Below, one piece after another: positions 54,854 to 64,000 of a DNA stretch of 64,000 nucleotides. Within the stretch, counting starts at the first letter, position 1. Every line of letters starts with the position of its first letter. The stretch comes from Aliagarivorans taiwanensis DSM 22990 (lineage in GTDB: Bacteria > Pseudomonadota > Gammaproteobacteria > Enterobacterales > Celerinatantimonadaceae). Position numbers and translations under genes: made by a program. The notes beneath the pieces are model-generated. The model was not told the origin of the DNA, did no database searches, and saw only the letters and a list, made by a program, of their open reading frames with translations. The stretch is from the NCBI RefSeq assembly GCF_000429505.1, contig NZ_AUBZ01000020.1, positions 39,260-103,259 of the forward strand, in the 5' to 3' direction.

Positions 54854-55492
54854 CTATTGCTCGCAGGGTTGCAGGTTAGCATCGTCCACAGAGGCGTGGG
54901 TTTGATGAAAGAGCTGGGTGTTGCGCACAGCTTTGACCACTGCTCGCGGCGTAATGGTGGCGCCAGTAAAACTATCGAACTGGCCACCGTCTTTCTTAAC
55001 CGCCCAGCGGCTGTCTTCATCGCTGTTCAGCCGCTGACCGGCAAAGCTGTTGATCCAGTCGCTTTTACGCAGTTCGAGTTTGTCACCGAGTCCAGGCGTT
55101 TCGCTGTGTTGTAACACCCGAACGCCGGTCACGGTATCGTTGTCGTCGATGCCAACCAGTAGCAGTATGTCACCGTTGTAGCCATCCGGTGCGACCGTCT
55201 GATAAACCGTGGCAACCGCTTGGCTCTCTTTTTCAATCTGCCAGCTCGGTAATGCCTCTGCTGTGCCTAAAAACTGCTGGCTAATGTTGCTAAAGCAGTG
55301 AGCATCAAAGCCACCAAACACAATCTTCTCAGGAAGCACTTCCTGCATTTGTCGCTCAGTTTGCAGCTGCAATTGCTCAGCAATCAAGGGAGAAGTGAAC
55401 CAGTTGACCGCCGATACCAAGGCGGTACACGCGGCAGCAAAGCAGGCTAACTTGAGCGCATTTTGTTGAATGGATTTACGCTGCTCAGTCAT
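54854..55492 (-). CDS. rnfG: RNF complex subunit RnfG
   Basis: RnfG is a membrane-anchored periplasmic flavoprotein of the RNF complex. The 212-residue protein has one N-terminal helix and the covalent FMN motif [12 protein letters not shown], where Thr carries FMN. I chose ATG 55492 because GGAG is spaced 7 bases before it; it overlaps the end of rnfD by 8 bases. Confidence 0.95.
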   Translation of the reverse strand: MTEQRKSIQQNALKLACFAAACTALVSAVNWFTSPLIAEQLQLQTERQMQEVLPEKIVFGGFDAHCFSNISQQFLGTAEALPSWQIEKESQAVATVYQTVAPDGYNGDILLLVGIDDNDTVTGVRVLQHSETPGLGDKLELRKSDWINSFAGQRLNSDEDSRWAVKKDGGQFDSFTGATITPRAVVKAVRNTQLFHQTHASVDDANLQPCEQ

Positions 55493-56549
55493 CGTCATGC
55501 TCCACGTTGTAGCCATATACCCGAGTTTTGGTGAAGTGGTCGATCATCGGCACGCACATATTGGCGAGCAGTACTGAGAACGCGACGGCATCGGGATAGC
55601 CGCCCCAGGTGCGTATAACATAGACGAACAGCGCAATGAGCGCGGCGAAGATCATTCGGCCGCGCGGCGAGGTCGCAGCACTTACCGGATCGGTGATGAT
55701 GAAGAATGCGCCCAACATGGTCGCACCGGAGAGTAGGTGAAGTGACACAGGCGCCGCGTTAGTTAGCCCAAACAGTTGCCCCCAGATAGCGAGCACGATA
55801 AGGCTGACCAAGAATGCAACGGGCAGATGCCAGCGGATAACCTTGAGATAGAGTAGTGCACAGCCCCCAAGAAGATAGGCCAGGTTGATAACCTGCCAGC
55901 CATGTCCGGCGATTGCGCCAAACTGTGCGCCTTGCAAGATCTCCTCGGTCATCAATCCTTGGCTTAGCCCTGTTTTCACTGCGTCAAGTGGCGTTGCTAA
56001 CGTATGGCCGTCGACACTGGCGATTTGCACTAGGCTAAAGCCATCGCGCGTAAAACCGGTGAAGATCAGACGCAAGCCATCGCTCAGCGACAGGCTCTCA
56101 GCAAGCAGTGATTGAGGCGGGATCCACGAGGTCATGGTCACCGGGAACGACACCAGCAACAGTACATAGGCAGCCATGGCGGGGTTAAACAGGTTGTTGC
56201 CCAAACCGCCATACAGTTGCTTTACCACCGCGATAGCAAATACCCCTCCGATAACGGCCGCCCACCAGGGTGCATAGGCCGGCAGTGCCAAACCTAGCAG
56301 CACGGCAGTAACCAGTGCGCTGTTATCGGCCAAGGCCGCCGCTGGGCTTCGGCCACGTAGTAGTTGAGTCGCCGTTTCAGTAGCCAACGCGGCACTGCTT
56401 GCCAGCAACACCTGAACTAGCGTACCGATGCCAAAGTAGTAACTCTGTGCAATAAAGCCGGGTAACAGGCACACCATCACCCAAAACATCAAGGTTTGGG
56501 TGCGCAGAGGTTTGCGAATAAAGGGAGAGCTGAGTAAGTTATTCGTCAT
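55485..56549 (-). CDS. rnfD: RNF complex subunit RnfD
   Basis: RnfD is a polytopic subunit with covalent FMN. The 354-residue protein has about nine hydrophobic segments and the FMN-binding threonine in LLSGATMLGAFF, followed by ITDPVSAATSPRGR. ATG 56549 is chosen ([14 protein letters not shown]); the in-frame ATG upstream lies inside rnfC. Confidence 0.95.
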   Translation of the reverse strand: MTNNLLSSPFIRKPLRTQTLMFWVMVCLLPGFIAQSYYFGIGTLVQVLLASSAALATETATQLLRGRSPAAALADNSALVTAVLLGLALPAYAPWWAAVIGGVFAIAVVKQLYGGLGNNLFNPAMAAYVLLLVSFPVTMTSWIPPQSLLAESLSLSDGLRLIFTGFTRDGFSLVQIASVDGHTLATPLDAVKTGLSQGLMTEEILQGAQFGAIAGHGWQVINLAYLLGGCALLYLKVIRWHLPVAFLVSLIVLAIWGQLFGLTNAAPVSLHLLSGATMLGAFFIITDPVSAATSPRGRMIFAALIALFVYVIRTWGGYPDAVAFSVLLANMCVPMIDHFTKTRVYGYNVEHDDD

Positions 56550-58998
56550 TGTCGCTTTCCATGGAAGACGCGGCTTTTGCTGCTTGTTTTGCTTTAGCTG
56601 CGGCAATCGCTTTAGCTACTGCGGCGCTGCGTTTAGGAGGCGATGTTGCATCGGCTGGTTCTACGGGAGAATCACTCGAGGAAACAGAGCGCGCATCTTC
56701 ACTGTGTTCGTTCTGTGTTTGTTGCTGTTGCTCTTGGGCCAACTTCTTCGCTTTTGCTCTGGCGATGGCGGCTGCAACTGCAGGGTTGGCTGATGACTTA
56801 GCTGGTTTAGCGTCAGCGTTTTCGCCCTGGGTTTGCTGCTCGGCTTGCGCTTTCTTGGCCTTAGCGCGCGCAATCGCCGCAGCTACTGCGGGATTGGCTG
56901 AAGATGCAGTTTTGGATGCGTCGTTTTCTGGCCGTTCAAGCTCAGGCTGTTCACTCTGGGATGCTTTTTTCGCTTTAGCACGGGCGACAGCAGCCGCTAC
57001 TGCAGCGTCTTTCGCATTTGCAGATGGCTGTTCTGCGGCTTGCTTCTTCGCTTTGGCACGGGCGATTGCCGCCGCCACGGCAGGGTTACTAGACGTACTG
57101 CTTGGCTTCGCTGCTGTGCTATCAGGCTGTGATGCATCGGTTCGCTGTGCTTTCTTCGCCTTGGCACGAGCAATCGCTGCAGCGACCGCCGGATTAGCGG
57201 AGGTAGCCGGTTTACTGCCTTCTGCTTCCGCAGGTTGCTCACTGTTGCGCTTGGCTTTGGCTCTGGCAATCGCAGCTGCCACTGCCGGGTTGGCTGATTT
57301 AGCTGGGGCGCTTTGCTCGCCGTCGACTTCACGCTTGGCTTTCGCGCGCGCTAAGGCCGCAGCCACCGCAGGATTGGTAGTCTTGGCATCCTTCGCTGCA
57401 CGAGCCTGAGCCTTGCGCGCTTTTCTGGCGGCGATAGCGGCACTGTTATCTGGCACCAGCTCGCCTTGCTCGTTTTCAATGGCTTTGATCTCGACCTGCT
57501 TGTTCTGCATGCGTTGCAAAGCAGCTTTAACCGGATCGTTACCTGCACCTTGGGCCTGTTGCAGGCGACGCTCAGCGGCTTGTTTTTGACGAGCCTTACG
57601 TTCGGCCTGTTCCTTCTCAAGGCGAAGCTTGCGTGCATCGAAGCGTTGTTTGGCGCGTTCTGCTTCTTGCGCCAGCAGATCTTCAGCGCGTACCTTCGCC
57701 TTAGTCTGGCGATAGTACTGTACCAGTGGGATCGCGCTAGGGCAGACGTAGGCGCAAGCACCACACTCAATGCAGTCCATCAGTTTATAACTGCGAGATT
57801 TCTCAAGGTCGTCGCCCTTGGCGTACCAATACAGCTGCTGAGGCAGCAGACCCATGGGGCAAGCTTGGGCGCATTCGCCACAACGAATACAAGCCTGCTC
57901 TTGGGCTTGCGCAGGGGTGTTGTTGACCAGAATACAGTTGGCTGTTTTAACGATCGGGCTGGCCAGATTGGGCAACATAAAGCCCATCATCGAGCCGCCC
58001 ATAATCGCTTGGTGGTGAGTGCCCAGCTTTTGTTGTTCCAACAAGTGCGAGACCGGCGTACCGATGGCCACCCAATAGTTGCGGGGCTCACCCACATGAT
58101 CACCCGCTAAGGTAACGATCCGCGAAATCAATGGTTCGCCATGATCGACGGCGCGTTGCACCGCATAAGCGGTTCCCACATTGTGTACCAAAATGCCCTG
58201 ATCGATAGGCAACTGACCGGCCTTTAACTCGCGCCCAGTGAGTACCTGAACCAGTTGTTTTTCACCACCGGAAGGGTACTTAGTCGGAATCGCCCGTACA
58301 ACGATGTTATCGCCCGCTGCCGCTTGTAGCGCTTTGATGGCCCCTGGTTTGTCATCTTCGACTGCGACAATGACTAGCTTGGGAGAGAGCGCTTTTTCCA
58401 GCAGCGAAACGCCACGTAGTAGAGGCTCAGCGTAGTTACGCATCAAACAGTCGTCTGATGAGATGTAGGGCTCGCATTCGGCGCCATTGATGATCAGCAC
58501 GTTTAACGGCTTGTTTGGCGAAATTTTAAGTGCTGCCGGGAAGCCCGCACCGCCCATCCCGGAGATACCCGCTTGGTGGACCCGTTCACAGATAAGCTCA
58601 GGCGTGAGTTCAGCCTCAAGGAGCGGCGCCATAAAGGCATGTTCATTTTGAATACTGCTCGGCTCGATGACCACCGCCAACTCGCTGATACCGGAGGGGT
58701 GAGCCGACGGTCGCGCTTCGATAGCCACCACGGTGCCACAACAGGGGGCATGCACAGGCGGGCTTTGATAGAAGCGTGATTCAGTCAGCGCTTGACCGGT
58801 CTTCACGGTACTGCCCACCTCAACGCAGACCTTGGCCGGGCTGCCAATGTGTTGCTGCAGGGGCACCACCAATTGCTTCGCCAGCGTTAGAGTTTCCGGC
58901 TTGCCGCAATCGATATTATCTTTCTTGGTGGCGGGGTGAACGCCACCTTGATAACGCCACAGTTGGCCTTGTTTGATTTTATCTAGCCAGCTACGCAT
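56539..58998 (-). CDS. rnfC: RNF complex subunit RnfC with repeat-rich C-terminus
   Basis: RnfC is the peripheral subunit that exchanges electrons with NADH, with FMN and two 4Fe-4S clusters. The 819-residue protein has the N-terminal RnfC barrel, the NADH/FMN domain ([29 protein letters not shown]), an SLBB-like part, and clusters [12 protein letters not shown] and [12 protein letters not shown]. From about residue 450 it is coiled-coil-like and Ala/Lys-rich with eight copies of [14 protein letters not shown] or close variants. I chose ATG 58998, with GAGGAGG 6 bases upstream, overlapping rnfB by 8 bases. Confidence 0.96.
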   Translation of the reverse strand: MRSWLDKIKQGQLWRYQGGVHPATKKDNIDCGKPETLTLAKQLVVPLQQHIGSPAKVCVEVGSTVKTGQALTESRFYQSPPVHAPCCGTVVAIEARPSAHPSGISELAVVIEPSSIQNEHAFMAPLLEAELTPELICERVHQAGISGMGGAGFPAALKISPNKPLNVLIINGAECEPYISSDDCLMRNYAEPLLRGVSLLEKALSPKLVIVAVEDDKPGAIKALQAAAGDNIVVRAIPTKYPSGGEKQLVQVLTGRELKAGQLPIDQGILVHNVGTAYAVQRAVDHGEPLISRIVTLAGDHVGEPRNYWVAIGTPVSHLLEQQKLGTHHQAIMGGSMMGFMLPNLASPIVKTANCILVNNTPAQAQEQACIRCGECAQACPMGLLPQQLYWYAKGDDLEKSRSYKLMDCIECGACAYVCPSAIPLVQYYRQTKAKVRAEDLLAQEAERAKQRFDARKLRLEKEQAERKARQKQAAERRLQQAQGAGNDPVKAALQRMQNKQVEIKAIENEQGELVPDNSAAIAARKARKAQARAAKDAKTTNPAVAAALARAKAKREVDGEQSAPAKSANPAVAAAIARAKAKRNSEQPAEAEGSKPATSANPAVAAAIARAKAKKAQRTDASQPDSTAAKPSSTSSNPAVAAAIARAKAKKQAAEQPSANAKDAAVAAAVARAKAKKASQSEQPELERPENDASKTASSANPAVAAAIARAKAKKAQAEQQTQGENADAKPAKSSANPAVAAAIARAKAKKLAQEQQQQTQNEHSEDARSVSSSDSPVEPADATSPPKRSAAVAKAIAAAKAKQAAKAASSMESDNDE
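56575..57376 (-). repeat. Eight imperfect repeats in rnfC
   Basis: Each unit encodes a 14-residue block such as [14 protein letters not shown] joined by variable Gln/Glu/Ser-rich linkers. The last copy is degenerate ([14 protein letters not shown]). Confidence 0.9.
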
Positions 58999-59584
58999 TA
59001 TCGGCCTCCTCAAGCTTCGCCGATCCGCTGGCTACATCGATAACTGCGATGTCAATCTTGTTGAGCTGCCAGTCCCAGGTGCGCGAGGTCTGCGCAATCG
59101 GGCGCATCTCAATGCAATCGGTCGGGCAGGGCGCGACGCACAGTTCGCAACCGGTGCACTCCTTGGTAATGATGGTGTGCATCTGCTTGTTGGCACCTAC
59201 AATGGCATCCACCGGACAGGCTTGAATACACTTGGTACAGCCGATACAGGCCTCTTCGTGGATAAACGCTACCGACTTAGGCTTTTCTTTCTCTTGAGCC
59301 GATGCATCTAGCTCGGGTACCTCGACACCGAGTAAATCGGCGAGCTTCTCTACGGTTTCCTGGCCGCCTGGTGGGCACTTGTTAATGGCCTCACCTTTAG
59401 CGATGGCTTCGGCGTAGGGGCGACAGCCGGGATGGCCACATTGACCGCATTGGGTCTGTGGCAGCAGTTGCTCTACTTGATCGGCGATGGGATCGCCTTC
59501 TACACGATAACGAATAGCGGCAAACCCGAGGATCCCCCCGAAGATGGCAGCTAGCACGGTTAGCGCAATAATTGCTTCTATCAT
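58991..59584 (-). CDS. rnfB: RNF complex subunit RnfB
   Basis: RnfB is the ferredoxin-like electron input subunit. The 197-residue protein has an N-terminal membrane helix, a 4Fe-4S domain with CGQCGHPGC, and a two-cluster ferredoxin part [12 protein letters not shown] and [12 protein letters not shown]. It follows rnfA by 5 bases. Confidence 0.96.
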   Translation of the reverse strand: MIEAIIALTVLAAIFGGILGFAAIRYRVEGDPIADQVEQLLPQTQCGQCGHPGCRPYAEAIAKGEAINKCPPGGQETVEKLADLLGVEVPELDASAQEKEKPKSVAFIHEEACIGCTKCIQACPVDAIVGANKQMHTIITKECTGCELCVAPCPTDCIEMRPIAQTSRTWDWQLNKIDIAVIDVASGSAKLEEADNA

Positions 59585-59589
59585 CTTTA

Positions 59590-60168
59590 CTACTTAATCA
59601 AACCGCTAAAACCAACAAAGGCCAAAGACATCAAGCCGGCGGTAATCATCGCGATGGCTGCGCCTCGAAACGGAAGTGGAACGTCGGCGGCGACCAAACG
59701 CTCGCGCATCGCTGAGAACAGCACCAGCACCAGCGAAAAACCAAGCGCTGCGCCAAATCCGTAGATAACCGACTGAAAAAAGTTGTGCCCTTCATTAACG
59801 TTAAGCAGTGCAACCCCAAGAACTGCACAGTTAGTGGTAATCAACGGCAGGTATATGCCGAGTACGCGGTGAAGGGTAGGACTGGTTTTCTGCACGAACA
59901 TCTCGGTAAACTGAACCACTACCGCGATCACCAAAATAAAACTCATGGTGCGCAAGTAGCCCAGATTAAGTGGAAGTAGCAGGTAAGTCTCAATCAGGTA
60001 CGAGCTAAGCGAGGCTAGGGTCAACACAAAGGTGGTGGCCAGCGCCATGCCAATGGCAGACTCTACCTTGCCTGATACACCCATAAATGGGCACAAGCCA
60101 AGAAACTTTACTAACACAAAGTTGTTGACCAACACCGTGGCTATCAACAACAGCAAATACTCTGTCAT
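59590..60168 (-). CDS. rnfA: RNF complex subunit RnfA
   Basis: RnfA is a membrane subunit with six helices, related to RnfE. The 192-residue protein begins [20 protein letters not shown] and includes [11 protein letters not shown] and [13 protein letters not shown] with the conserved cysteines that bind the membrane 2Fe-2S cluster with RnfE. It is the first gene of the rnf operon, divergent from nrdD; both share the 319-base region with an FNR box. Confidence 0.96.
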   Translation of the reverse strand: MTEYLLLLIATVLVNNFVLVKFLGLCPFMGVSGKVESAIGMALATTFVLTLASLSSYLIETYLLLPLNLGYLRTMSFILVIAVVVQFTEMFVQKTSPTLHRVLGIYLPLITTNCAVLGVALLNVNEGHNFFQSVIYGFGAALGFSLVLVLFSAMRERLVAADVPLPFRGAAIAMITAGLMSLAFVGFSGLIK

Positions 60169-60315
60169 GCGGAAAAATCGAGGTTAAAATTCAGCATATT
60201 ATCCTTGTTTGTGAGCGGCTTAACAACCTTGCTTTTGCAGGGGCATTCTCGACATAAATTAAGTTGATTAGTTATTGGTCGATCACACTCTTTCTCCCGC
60301 CAATCTGCAGCAAAC

Positions 60316-60329
60316 TTGATCGTGATCAA
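60316..60329. promoter_or_regulatory. FNR box, perfect consensus
   Basis: TTGAT-CGTG-ATCAA matches the FNR consensus TTGATNNNNATCAA at every fixed base. It can serve nrdD, which needs oxygen-free conditions, and possibly rnfA. Confidence 0.88.
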
Positions 60330-60363
60330 TTCATTTAGAGATCGCTTATATCAGCCATAGCCA

Positions 60364-60376
60364 CCACATCTAGTGG
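60364..60376. promoter_or_regulatory. NrdR-like box 1
   Basis: CCACATCTAGTGG is a palindrome of NrdR-box shape, about 30 bases (three turns) from box 2. Confidence 0.5.
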
Positions 60377-60392
60377 TTATTAGAATATACAA

Positions 60393-60406
60393 ACACAATA
60401 TATGGT
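60393..60406. promoter_or_regulatory. NrdR-like box 2
   Basis: ACACAATATATGGT closely matches the NrdR pattern ACACWATATATWGTG. NrdR boxes usually come in pairs at this spacing before nrd genes. Confidence 0.65.
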
Positions 60407-60487
60407 CATCGCCGTCAATATTGGCCCTAGAGCCAGTACTGGCGCGTGTTTACGTGCTGTACCCAACACCACCGGAGAATAAAAAAC

Positions 60488-62608
60488 GTGAAACCCGTCG
60501 TGATAAAGCGAGATGGAAGCCGAGTCCCTTATGATGCAAAACGCATTGTAGAAGCTGTGATTAAAGCGGCCAAAGCGGTAGGTGCCAGCGACGACTTACT
60601 GTCGTTGCGTGTCGCTCAGATCGTCACTGAACAGTTTATGCACCGTGAAGAGGTGGATATCAACGAGATCCAAGGTGCGGTAGAAAACCACCTGATGGAC
60701 AGTGACCACAAATCATTGGCGCGCGCGTACATTGAGTACCGCCACGATCGCGACGTAGCACGTGAACACCGTAGCTCATTGAGCAAAGAGATCCGCGGTT
60801 TGGTTGAACAAAGCAATGCTGCTTTGTTGAACGAGAACGCTAACAAAGACAGCAAAGTGATCCCGACTCAACGTGACCTGCTGGCGGGTATCGTGGCGAA
60901 ACACTACGCCAAGAGCCACTTGCTGCCACGAGACGTGGTAACCGCCCACGAGCGCGGTGAGATCCACTTCCACGACCTGGATTACGCACCGTTCTTCCCG
61001 ATGTTCAACTGTATGTTGATCGACCTTGAAGGCATGCTCACCGGCGGCTTCAAGATGGGTAACGCCGAAATCGACACGCCGAAGTCTATCTCGACTGCCA
61101 CTGCGGTAACCGCGCAGATCATCGCGCAGGTGGCTTCGCATATCTACGGCGGCACCACCATTAACCGCATCGACGAGATCCTTGCGCCATACGTGGTAAA
61201 AAGCTTTAACAAGCATCTATCGGTAGCGCAGGAGTGGGAGATTGCCGATCCGCATGCCTACGCCAAGCAGCGCACTGAGAAAGAGTGCCATGACGCATTC
61301 CAGTCGCTGGAGTACGAAGTCAACACCTTGCACACCGCCAACGGCCAAACCCCGTTTGTCACTTTTGGTTTCGGTCTGGGCGAGTCGTGGGAAGCCAAGC
61401 TTATCCAACGCTCTATTCTAGAGAACCGTATTTCCGGTTTGGGCAAAAACGCCAAGACCGCAGTATTCCCGAAACTGGTATTCGCCATCAAAGACGGCGT
61501 AAACCATAAAGCGGCCGATCCAAACTACGATATCAAGCAGTTGGCGCTAGAGTGCTCAAGCAAGCGTATGTACCCAGATATCCTGAACTACGACAAAGTA
61601 GTTGAGGTGACTGGTTCGTTCAAGACGCCAATGGGCTGCCGTAGCTTCCTGGGCACCTACGAAGAAGAAGGTCAACTGATCCACGAAGGTCGTAACAACC
61701 TGGGTGTGGTTAGCCTTAACCTGCCACGGATTGCGATTGAAGCGCAGCACGACGAAACCCGCTTCTTCGAAATCCTAGAGAAGCGTTTGGTTATCGCTAA
61801 GCGCGCGCTGGATTCTCGCATCGAGCGTTTGAAAGGCGTAAAAGCCCGCGTTGCTCCAATCCTTTACATGGAAGGCGCGTGTGGTGTGCGCTTGAAAGCC
61901 GACGACGAGATTAACGAGATCTTCAAAAACGGCCGCGCCTCTATCTCGCTGGGCTACATCGGTCTGCATGAAACGGTGAACGCGCTATACGGCGATGAGA
62001 CCCACGTTTACGACTCAGAAGCTCTGCGCGAAAAAGCGGTGACCATCGTTGAGAAGCTTAAGCAAACCACTGAAGCGTGGAAAGAGGAAAGTGGCTATGG
62101 CTTCAGCCTGTACGCTACGCCAAGTGAAAACTTGTGTAACCGCTTCTGCTCCATCGATACCAAGAAGTTTGGTGTGATCAACGGTGTGACCGACAAAGGT
62201 TACTACACCAACAGCTTCCACCTCGACGTTGAGAAGAAGGTTACCCCTTACGATAAGATCGACTTCGAGATGCCATACCCATCGCTCTCAAGCGGCGGCT
62301 TTATCTGCTACGGCGAATACCCGAACATGCAGCACAACGTCGAAGCGCTGGAAGACGTATGGGATTACAGCTACAGCCGCGTGCCTTACTACGGCACCAA
62401 CACCCCGATCGATGAGTGTTACAGCTGTGAGTACACCGGCGAGTTCGAGTGCACCAGCAAAGGCTTTGTCTGCCCAAGTTGCGGTAACAGCGACCCTAGC
62501 AAGGTGTCAGTAACCCGCCGCGTGTGTGGTTACCTGGGTAGCCCAGATGCGCGTCCGTTCAACTACGGCAAGCAAGAAGAAGTTAAACGTCGAGTGAAAC
62601 ACCTCTAA
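60488..62608 (+). CDS. nrdD: Anaerobic ribonucleoside-triphosphate reductase NrdD
   Basis: NrdD makes deoxynucleotides without oxygen, using a glycyl radical. The 706-residue protein has an N-terminal ATP-cone (VVIKRDGSRVPYDAKRI), the core AGIVAKHYAKSHLLPRD, four zinc cysteines CYSC and CPSC, and the radical glycine in RRVCGYLGSPDARPFN. I chose GTG 60488; GGAG lies 10 bases upstream and the product matches the family start, whereas ATG 60446 adds 14 unrelated residues. It overlaps nrdG by one base. Confidence 0.97.
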   Translation: MKPVVIKRDGSRVPYDAKRIVEAVIKAAKAVGASDDLLSLRVAQIVTEQFMHREEVDINEIQGAVENHLMDSDHKSLARAYIEYRHDRDVAREHRSSLSKEIRGLVEQSNAALLNENANKDSKVIPTQRDLLAGIVAKHYAKSHLLPRDVVTAHERGEIHFHDLDYAPFFPMFNCMLIDLEGMLTGGFKMGNAEIDTPKSISTATAVTAQIIAQVASHIYGGTTINRIDEILAPYVVKSFNKHLSVAQEWEIADPHAYAKQRTEKECHDAFQSLEYEVNTLHTANGQTPFVTFGFGLGESWEAKLIQRSILENRISGLGKNAKTAVFPKLVFAIKDGVNHKAADPNYDIKQLALECSSKRMYPDILNYDKVVEVTGSFKTPMGCRSFLGTYEEEGQLIHEGRNNLGVVSLNLPRIAIEAQHDETRFFEILEKRLVIAKRALDSRIERLKGVKARVAPILYMEGACGVRLKADDEINEIFKNGRASISLGYIGLHETVNALYGDETHVYDSEALREKAVTIVEKLKQTTEAWKEESGYGFSLYATPSENLCNRFCSIDTKKFGVINGVTDKGYYTNSFHLDVEKKVTPYDKIDFEMPYPSLSSGGFICYGEYPNMQHNVEALEDVWDYSYSRVPYYGTNTPIDECYSCEYTGEFECTSKGFVCPSCGNSDPSKVSVTRRVCGYLGSPDARPFNYGKQEEVKRRVKHL

Positions 62609-63126
62609 TGAACTACCACAAGTACCACAGCGTTGATGTCGTTAACGGCCCGGGTACCCGCTGCACCCTGTTTGTATCAGGGTGCGAGCACCAGTGCCGC
62701 GGTTGTTATAACAAAAGCACCTGGCGCTGCGATTCAGGATTTGAGTTCGATGGCAAGCTCGAGCAACAGATCATCGATGATCTCAATGATCAGCGAATTC
62801 GCAAGCGCGGCTTAACCCTGAGTGGCGGGGATCCGCTGCACCCAGCAAACGTCGCTGCGGTGCTGCGTCTGGCAAAGCGTGTTAAGCAAGAGTGTGCGGG
62901 CAAGGATATCTGGCTTTGGACCGGTTATACCCTGGCGGAGCTATCTGATGAGCAACGCGCGGTACTTGAGTATGTTGATGTGATGATCGACGGTAAGTTT
63001 GAACAAGAGCTGGCCGATGCAAAACTCAAATGGCGTGGCAGCAGCAACCAAAATGTTCTGCATGCGCCGTTCGATAAACCTGAGCAAGCACCACAGCCTG
63101 GTTTAATCGACGTGGTGGCTATGTAG
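62608..63126 (+). CDS. nrdG: Anaerobic ribonucleotide reductase activating protein NrdG
   Basis: NrdG is the radical SAM enzyme that makes the glycyl radical on NrdD. The 172-residue protein has the cluster motif CxxxCxxC as CEHQCRGC, then LTLSGGDPLHP and WLWTGYTL. The C-terminus is about 18 residues longer than in E. coli. The ATG overlaps the nrdD stop (TAATG). Confidence 0.97.
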   Translation: MNYHKYHSVDVVNGPGTRCTLFVSGCEHQCRGCYNKSTWRCDSGFEFDGKLEQQIIDDLNDQRIRKRGLTLSGGDPLHPANVAAVLRLAKRVKQECAGKDIWLWTGYTLAELSDEQRAVLEYVDVMIDGKFEQELADAKLKWRGSSNQNVLHAPFDKPEQAPQPGLIDVVAM

Positions 63127-63146
63127 TTAGCCGCATGAATACTTCA

Positions 63147-63173
63147 AAAGGCGCCTAGTATGGCGCCTTTTTT
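63147..63173. terminator. Bidirectional terminator after nrdG
   Basis: AAAGGCGCC (63147-63155) and GGCGCCTTT (63162-63170) are perfect complements with a 6-base loop and T runs on both sides. It also serves ygjP. Confidence 0.92.
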
Positions 63174-63217
63174 GTGTTTGTAGTTCGGTAGGTTTCGCTG
63201 AAAAGCGGGTAGAGCGG

Positions 63218-63739
63218 TTAAGTGCCCGCCGCTCCGTAAAGCGGGCCATTTGCCTCCAACTCGATAAGATACAGGCGGGTATCAAGTTCTCGCTGGTGAT
63301 AGTCGGGCTGCATATGCTGGCAAAGCTGATAAAAGGCCTTGTCGTGGTTGGCTTCTTTAAGGTGGGCGAGTTCATGCACCAGAATCATCTCTAGCATCCC
63401 TAAGGGTGCATCTTTGAACAGGCGACTTATGCAGATCTCATTCTTACTCTTGAGCTTGTTGCCCTGCACCCGAGAAACCCGCGTGTGGGTGCCGAGGGCA
63501 TGCTTAACCACGTGAATGTTGGGGTCGTAAGCCACCTTCGATAGGGGCGCAGCGCGTTTCATATAGCGCCGTTTGTATTGCTCAACCAGATCGCGCAACG
63601 CACTATCTGAGCGAACATCGTGGGGCGTCGGGTAACGCGACGTTAGATAGTGGCCCAGCGTACCTTGAGCAAGCATTTGCTCAACCTGAGTGTGGATCTG
63701 TTGTGGGTAATGGGCGATGTACTTGAGATGATCGGACAT
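63218..63739 (-). CDS. ygjP: YgjP-like metal-dependent hydrolase (DUF45)
   Basis: YgjP-type proteins are small zinc metallopeptidase-like proteins of uncertain substrate. The 173-residue protein has the HExxH zinc motif in MILVHELAHLKEANHDKAFYQL with a third histidine 9 residues on. The length is close to E. coli YgjP. ATG 63739 gives MSDHLKYIAHYPQQ. Confidence 0.88.
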   Translation of the reverse strand: MSDHLKYIAHYPQQIHTQVEQMLAQGTLGHYLTSRYPTPHDVRSDSALRDLVEQYKRRYMKRAAPLSKVAYDPNIHVVKHALGTHTRVSRVQGNKLKSKNEICISRLFKDAPLGMLEMILVHELAHLKEANHDKAFYQLCQHMQPDYHQRELDTRLYLIELEANGPLYGAAGT

Positions 63740-63920
63740 AAGGATCGATAAAACCGAATGTATGGCGCGCTACTGTTTCAAAACTGGATTCAATGTAACG
63801 GTATTGGGATCTACTGTCACTAGCGCAAGGGTAAGCATCCAAAAGCCAAACTGGAGATAGGCGAGTGGGGGATATGCGTGTAGTGGGAGCGAGATGGAAC
63901 TATGAGGGATAACTAAGAAG
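63740..63920. other. Short gene-free stretch before tRNA-Asn
   Basis: About 180 bases without a supported gene. It includes the upstream region of ygjP and the 3' side of the tRNA. Confidence 0.4.
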
Positions 63921-63997
63921 TGGCTCCCCAGGTTGGAGTTGAACCAACGACACATGGATTAACAGTCCACCGCTCTAACCAACTGAGCTACTGGGGA
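63921..63997 (-). tRNA. tRNA-Asn (GUU)
   Basis: The 77-base gene encodes CCA. The acceptor stem TCCCCAG/CTGGGGA, the anticodon loop CTGTTAATC (anticodon GUU) and the T arm GTTGG-TTCAACT-CCAAC all fit. Confidence 0.95.
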
Positions 63998-64000
63998 ATC

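Larger units (their letters stand above)
60169..60487. promoter_or_regulatory. Divergent rnfA/nrdD control region
   Basis: The 319 bases hold a perfect FNR box at 60316-60329 and two NrdR-like boxes at 60364-60376 and 60393-60406. A possible -10 for nrdD is TTATAT at 60346-60351. No small gene is supported. Confidence 0.7.

Noticed and set aside
56549..57409. A 286-codon open frame on the plus strand opposite rnfC
   Set aside because: It is the mirror of the Ala/Lys-rich repeats in rnfC and encodes only Ala/Cys/Phe-rich low complexity; no start signal and no family.

Overview
The window is a dense, mostly operonic stretch of a gammaproteobacterial chromosome. Gene order and protein similarity to Escherichia coli, Shewanella and Vibrio homologues point to a marine Alteromonadales/Vibrionales-like bacterium. 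Supporting signs are a polar sodium-type flagellar motor gene (motY), periplasmic nitrate reductase, the RNF complex, a Na+/H+ antiporter and anaerobic ribonucleotide reductase: a facultative anaerobe that uses sodium and ion-motive energetics. I cannot name the genus from sequence alone.

Layout. 1-2196: the end of napA, then napB, napC and a 41-residue nap-linked membrane protein. 2265-6481: molybdenum cofactor genes mobA-moaB-moaC-moaD-moaE, a molybdate-binding protein gene (modA) with an in-frame stop near its end, and convergent moeA; these make and load the cofactor that NapA needs. 6760-13616: a GNAT acetyltransferase, acylphosphatase, metG, udk-dcd-asmA and a low-molecular-weight phosphatase. 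13788-29384: rne, rluC, yceF and the fatty-acid cluster yceD-rpmF-plsX-fabH-fabD-fabG-acpP-fabF-pabC-mltG-tmk-holB-tatD. 29550-38393: rsmF-letB-letA (letA split in two), divergent from SOS-type yebG, then msrC-proQ-prc. 38472-39473: a small membrane protein gene, two decayed tRNA fragments and four tandem initiator tRNA genes. 39823-46282: rlmKL, a glutaredoxin-like gene, uup, a DUF3466 gene and rmf. 46319-47745: an IS4-family element inserted in what was probably the terminator between rmf and fabA. 47800-53493: fabA, lonH, an antiporter, rnt and motY. 53530-60168: rnfA-B-C-D-G-E-nth, read leftwards. 60488-63126: nrdD-nrdG under FNR- and NrdR-like sites. The end holds ygjP and tRNA-Asn.

Most genes are housekeeping with strong homologues, so I see no wholly new multi-gene system. 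The unusual content is regulatory and structural: the fMet tRNA array with relics; the IS4 copy with an 11-bp target duplication inside a hairpin and a dinucleotide-expansion frameshift; a nearly leaderless yceD transcript; an inverted repeat over the TTG start of plsX; a shared FadR-like 10-mer upstream of acpP and fabA; a terminator-like hairpin just before rmf; and the interrupted modA. Many genes start with GTG or TTG (mobA, moaC, moaE, plsX, fabF, pabC, tatD, yebG, msrC, uup, nrdD), and I reset several starts to match Shine-Dalgarno sequences and family N-termini.
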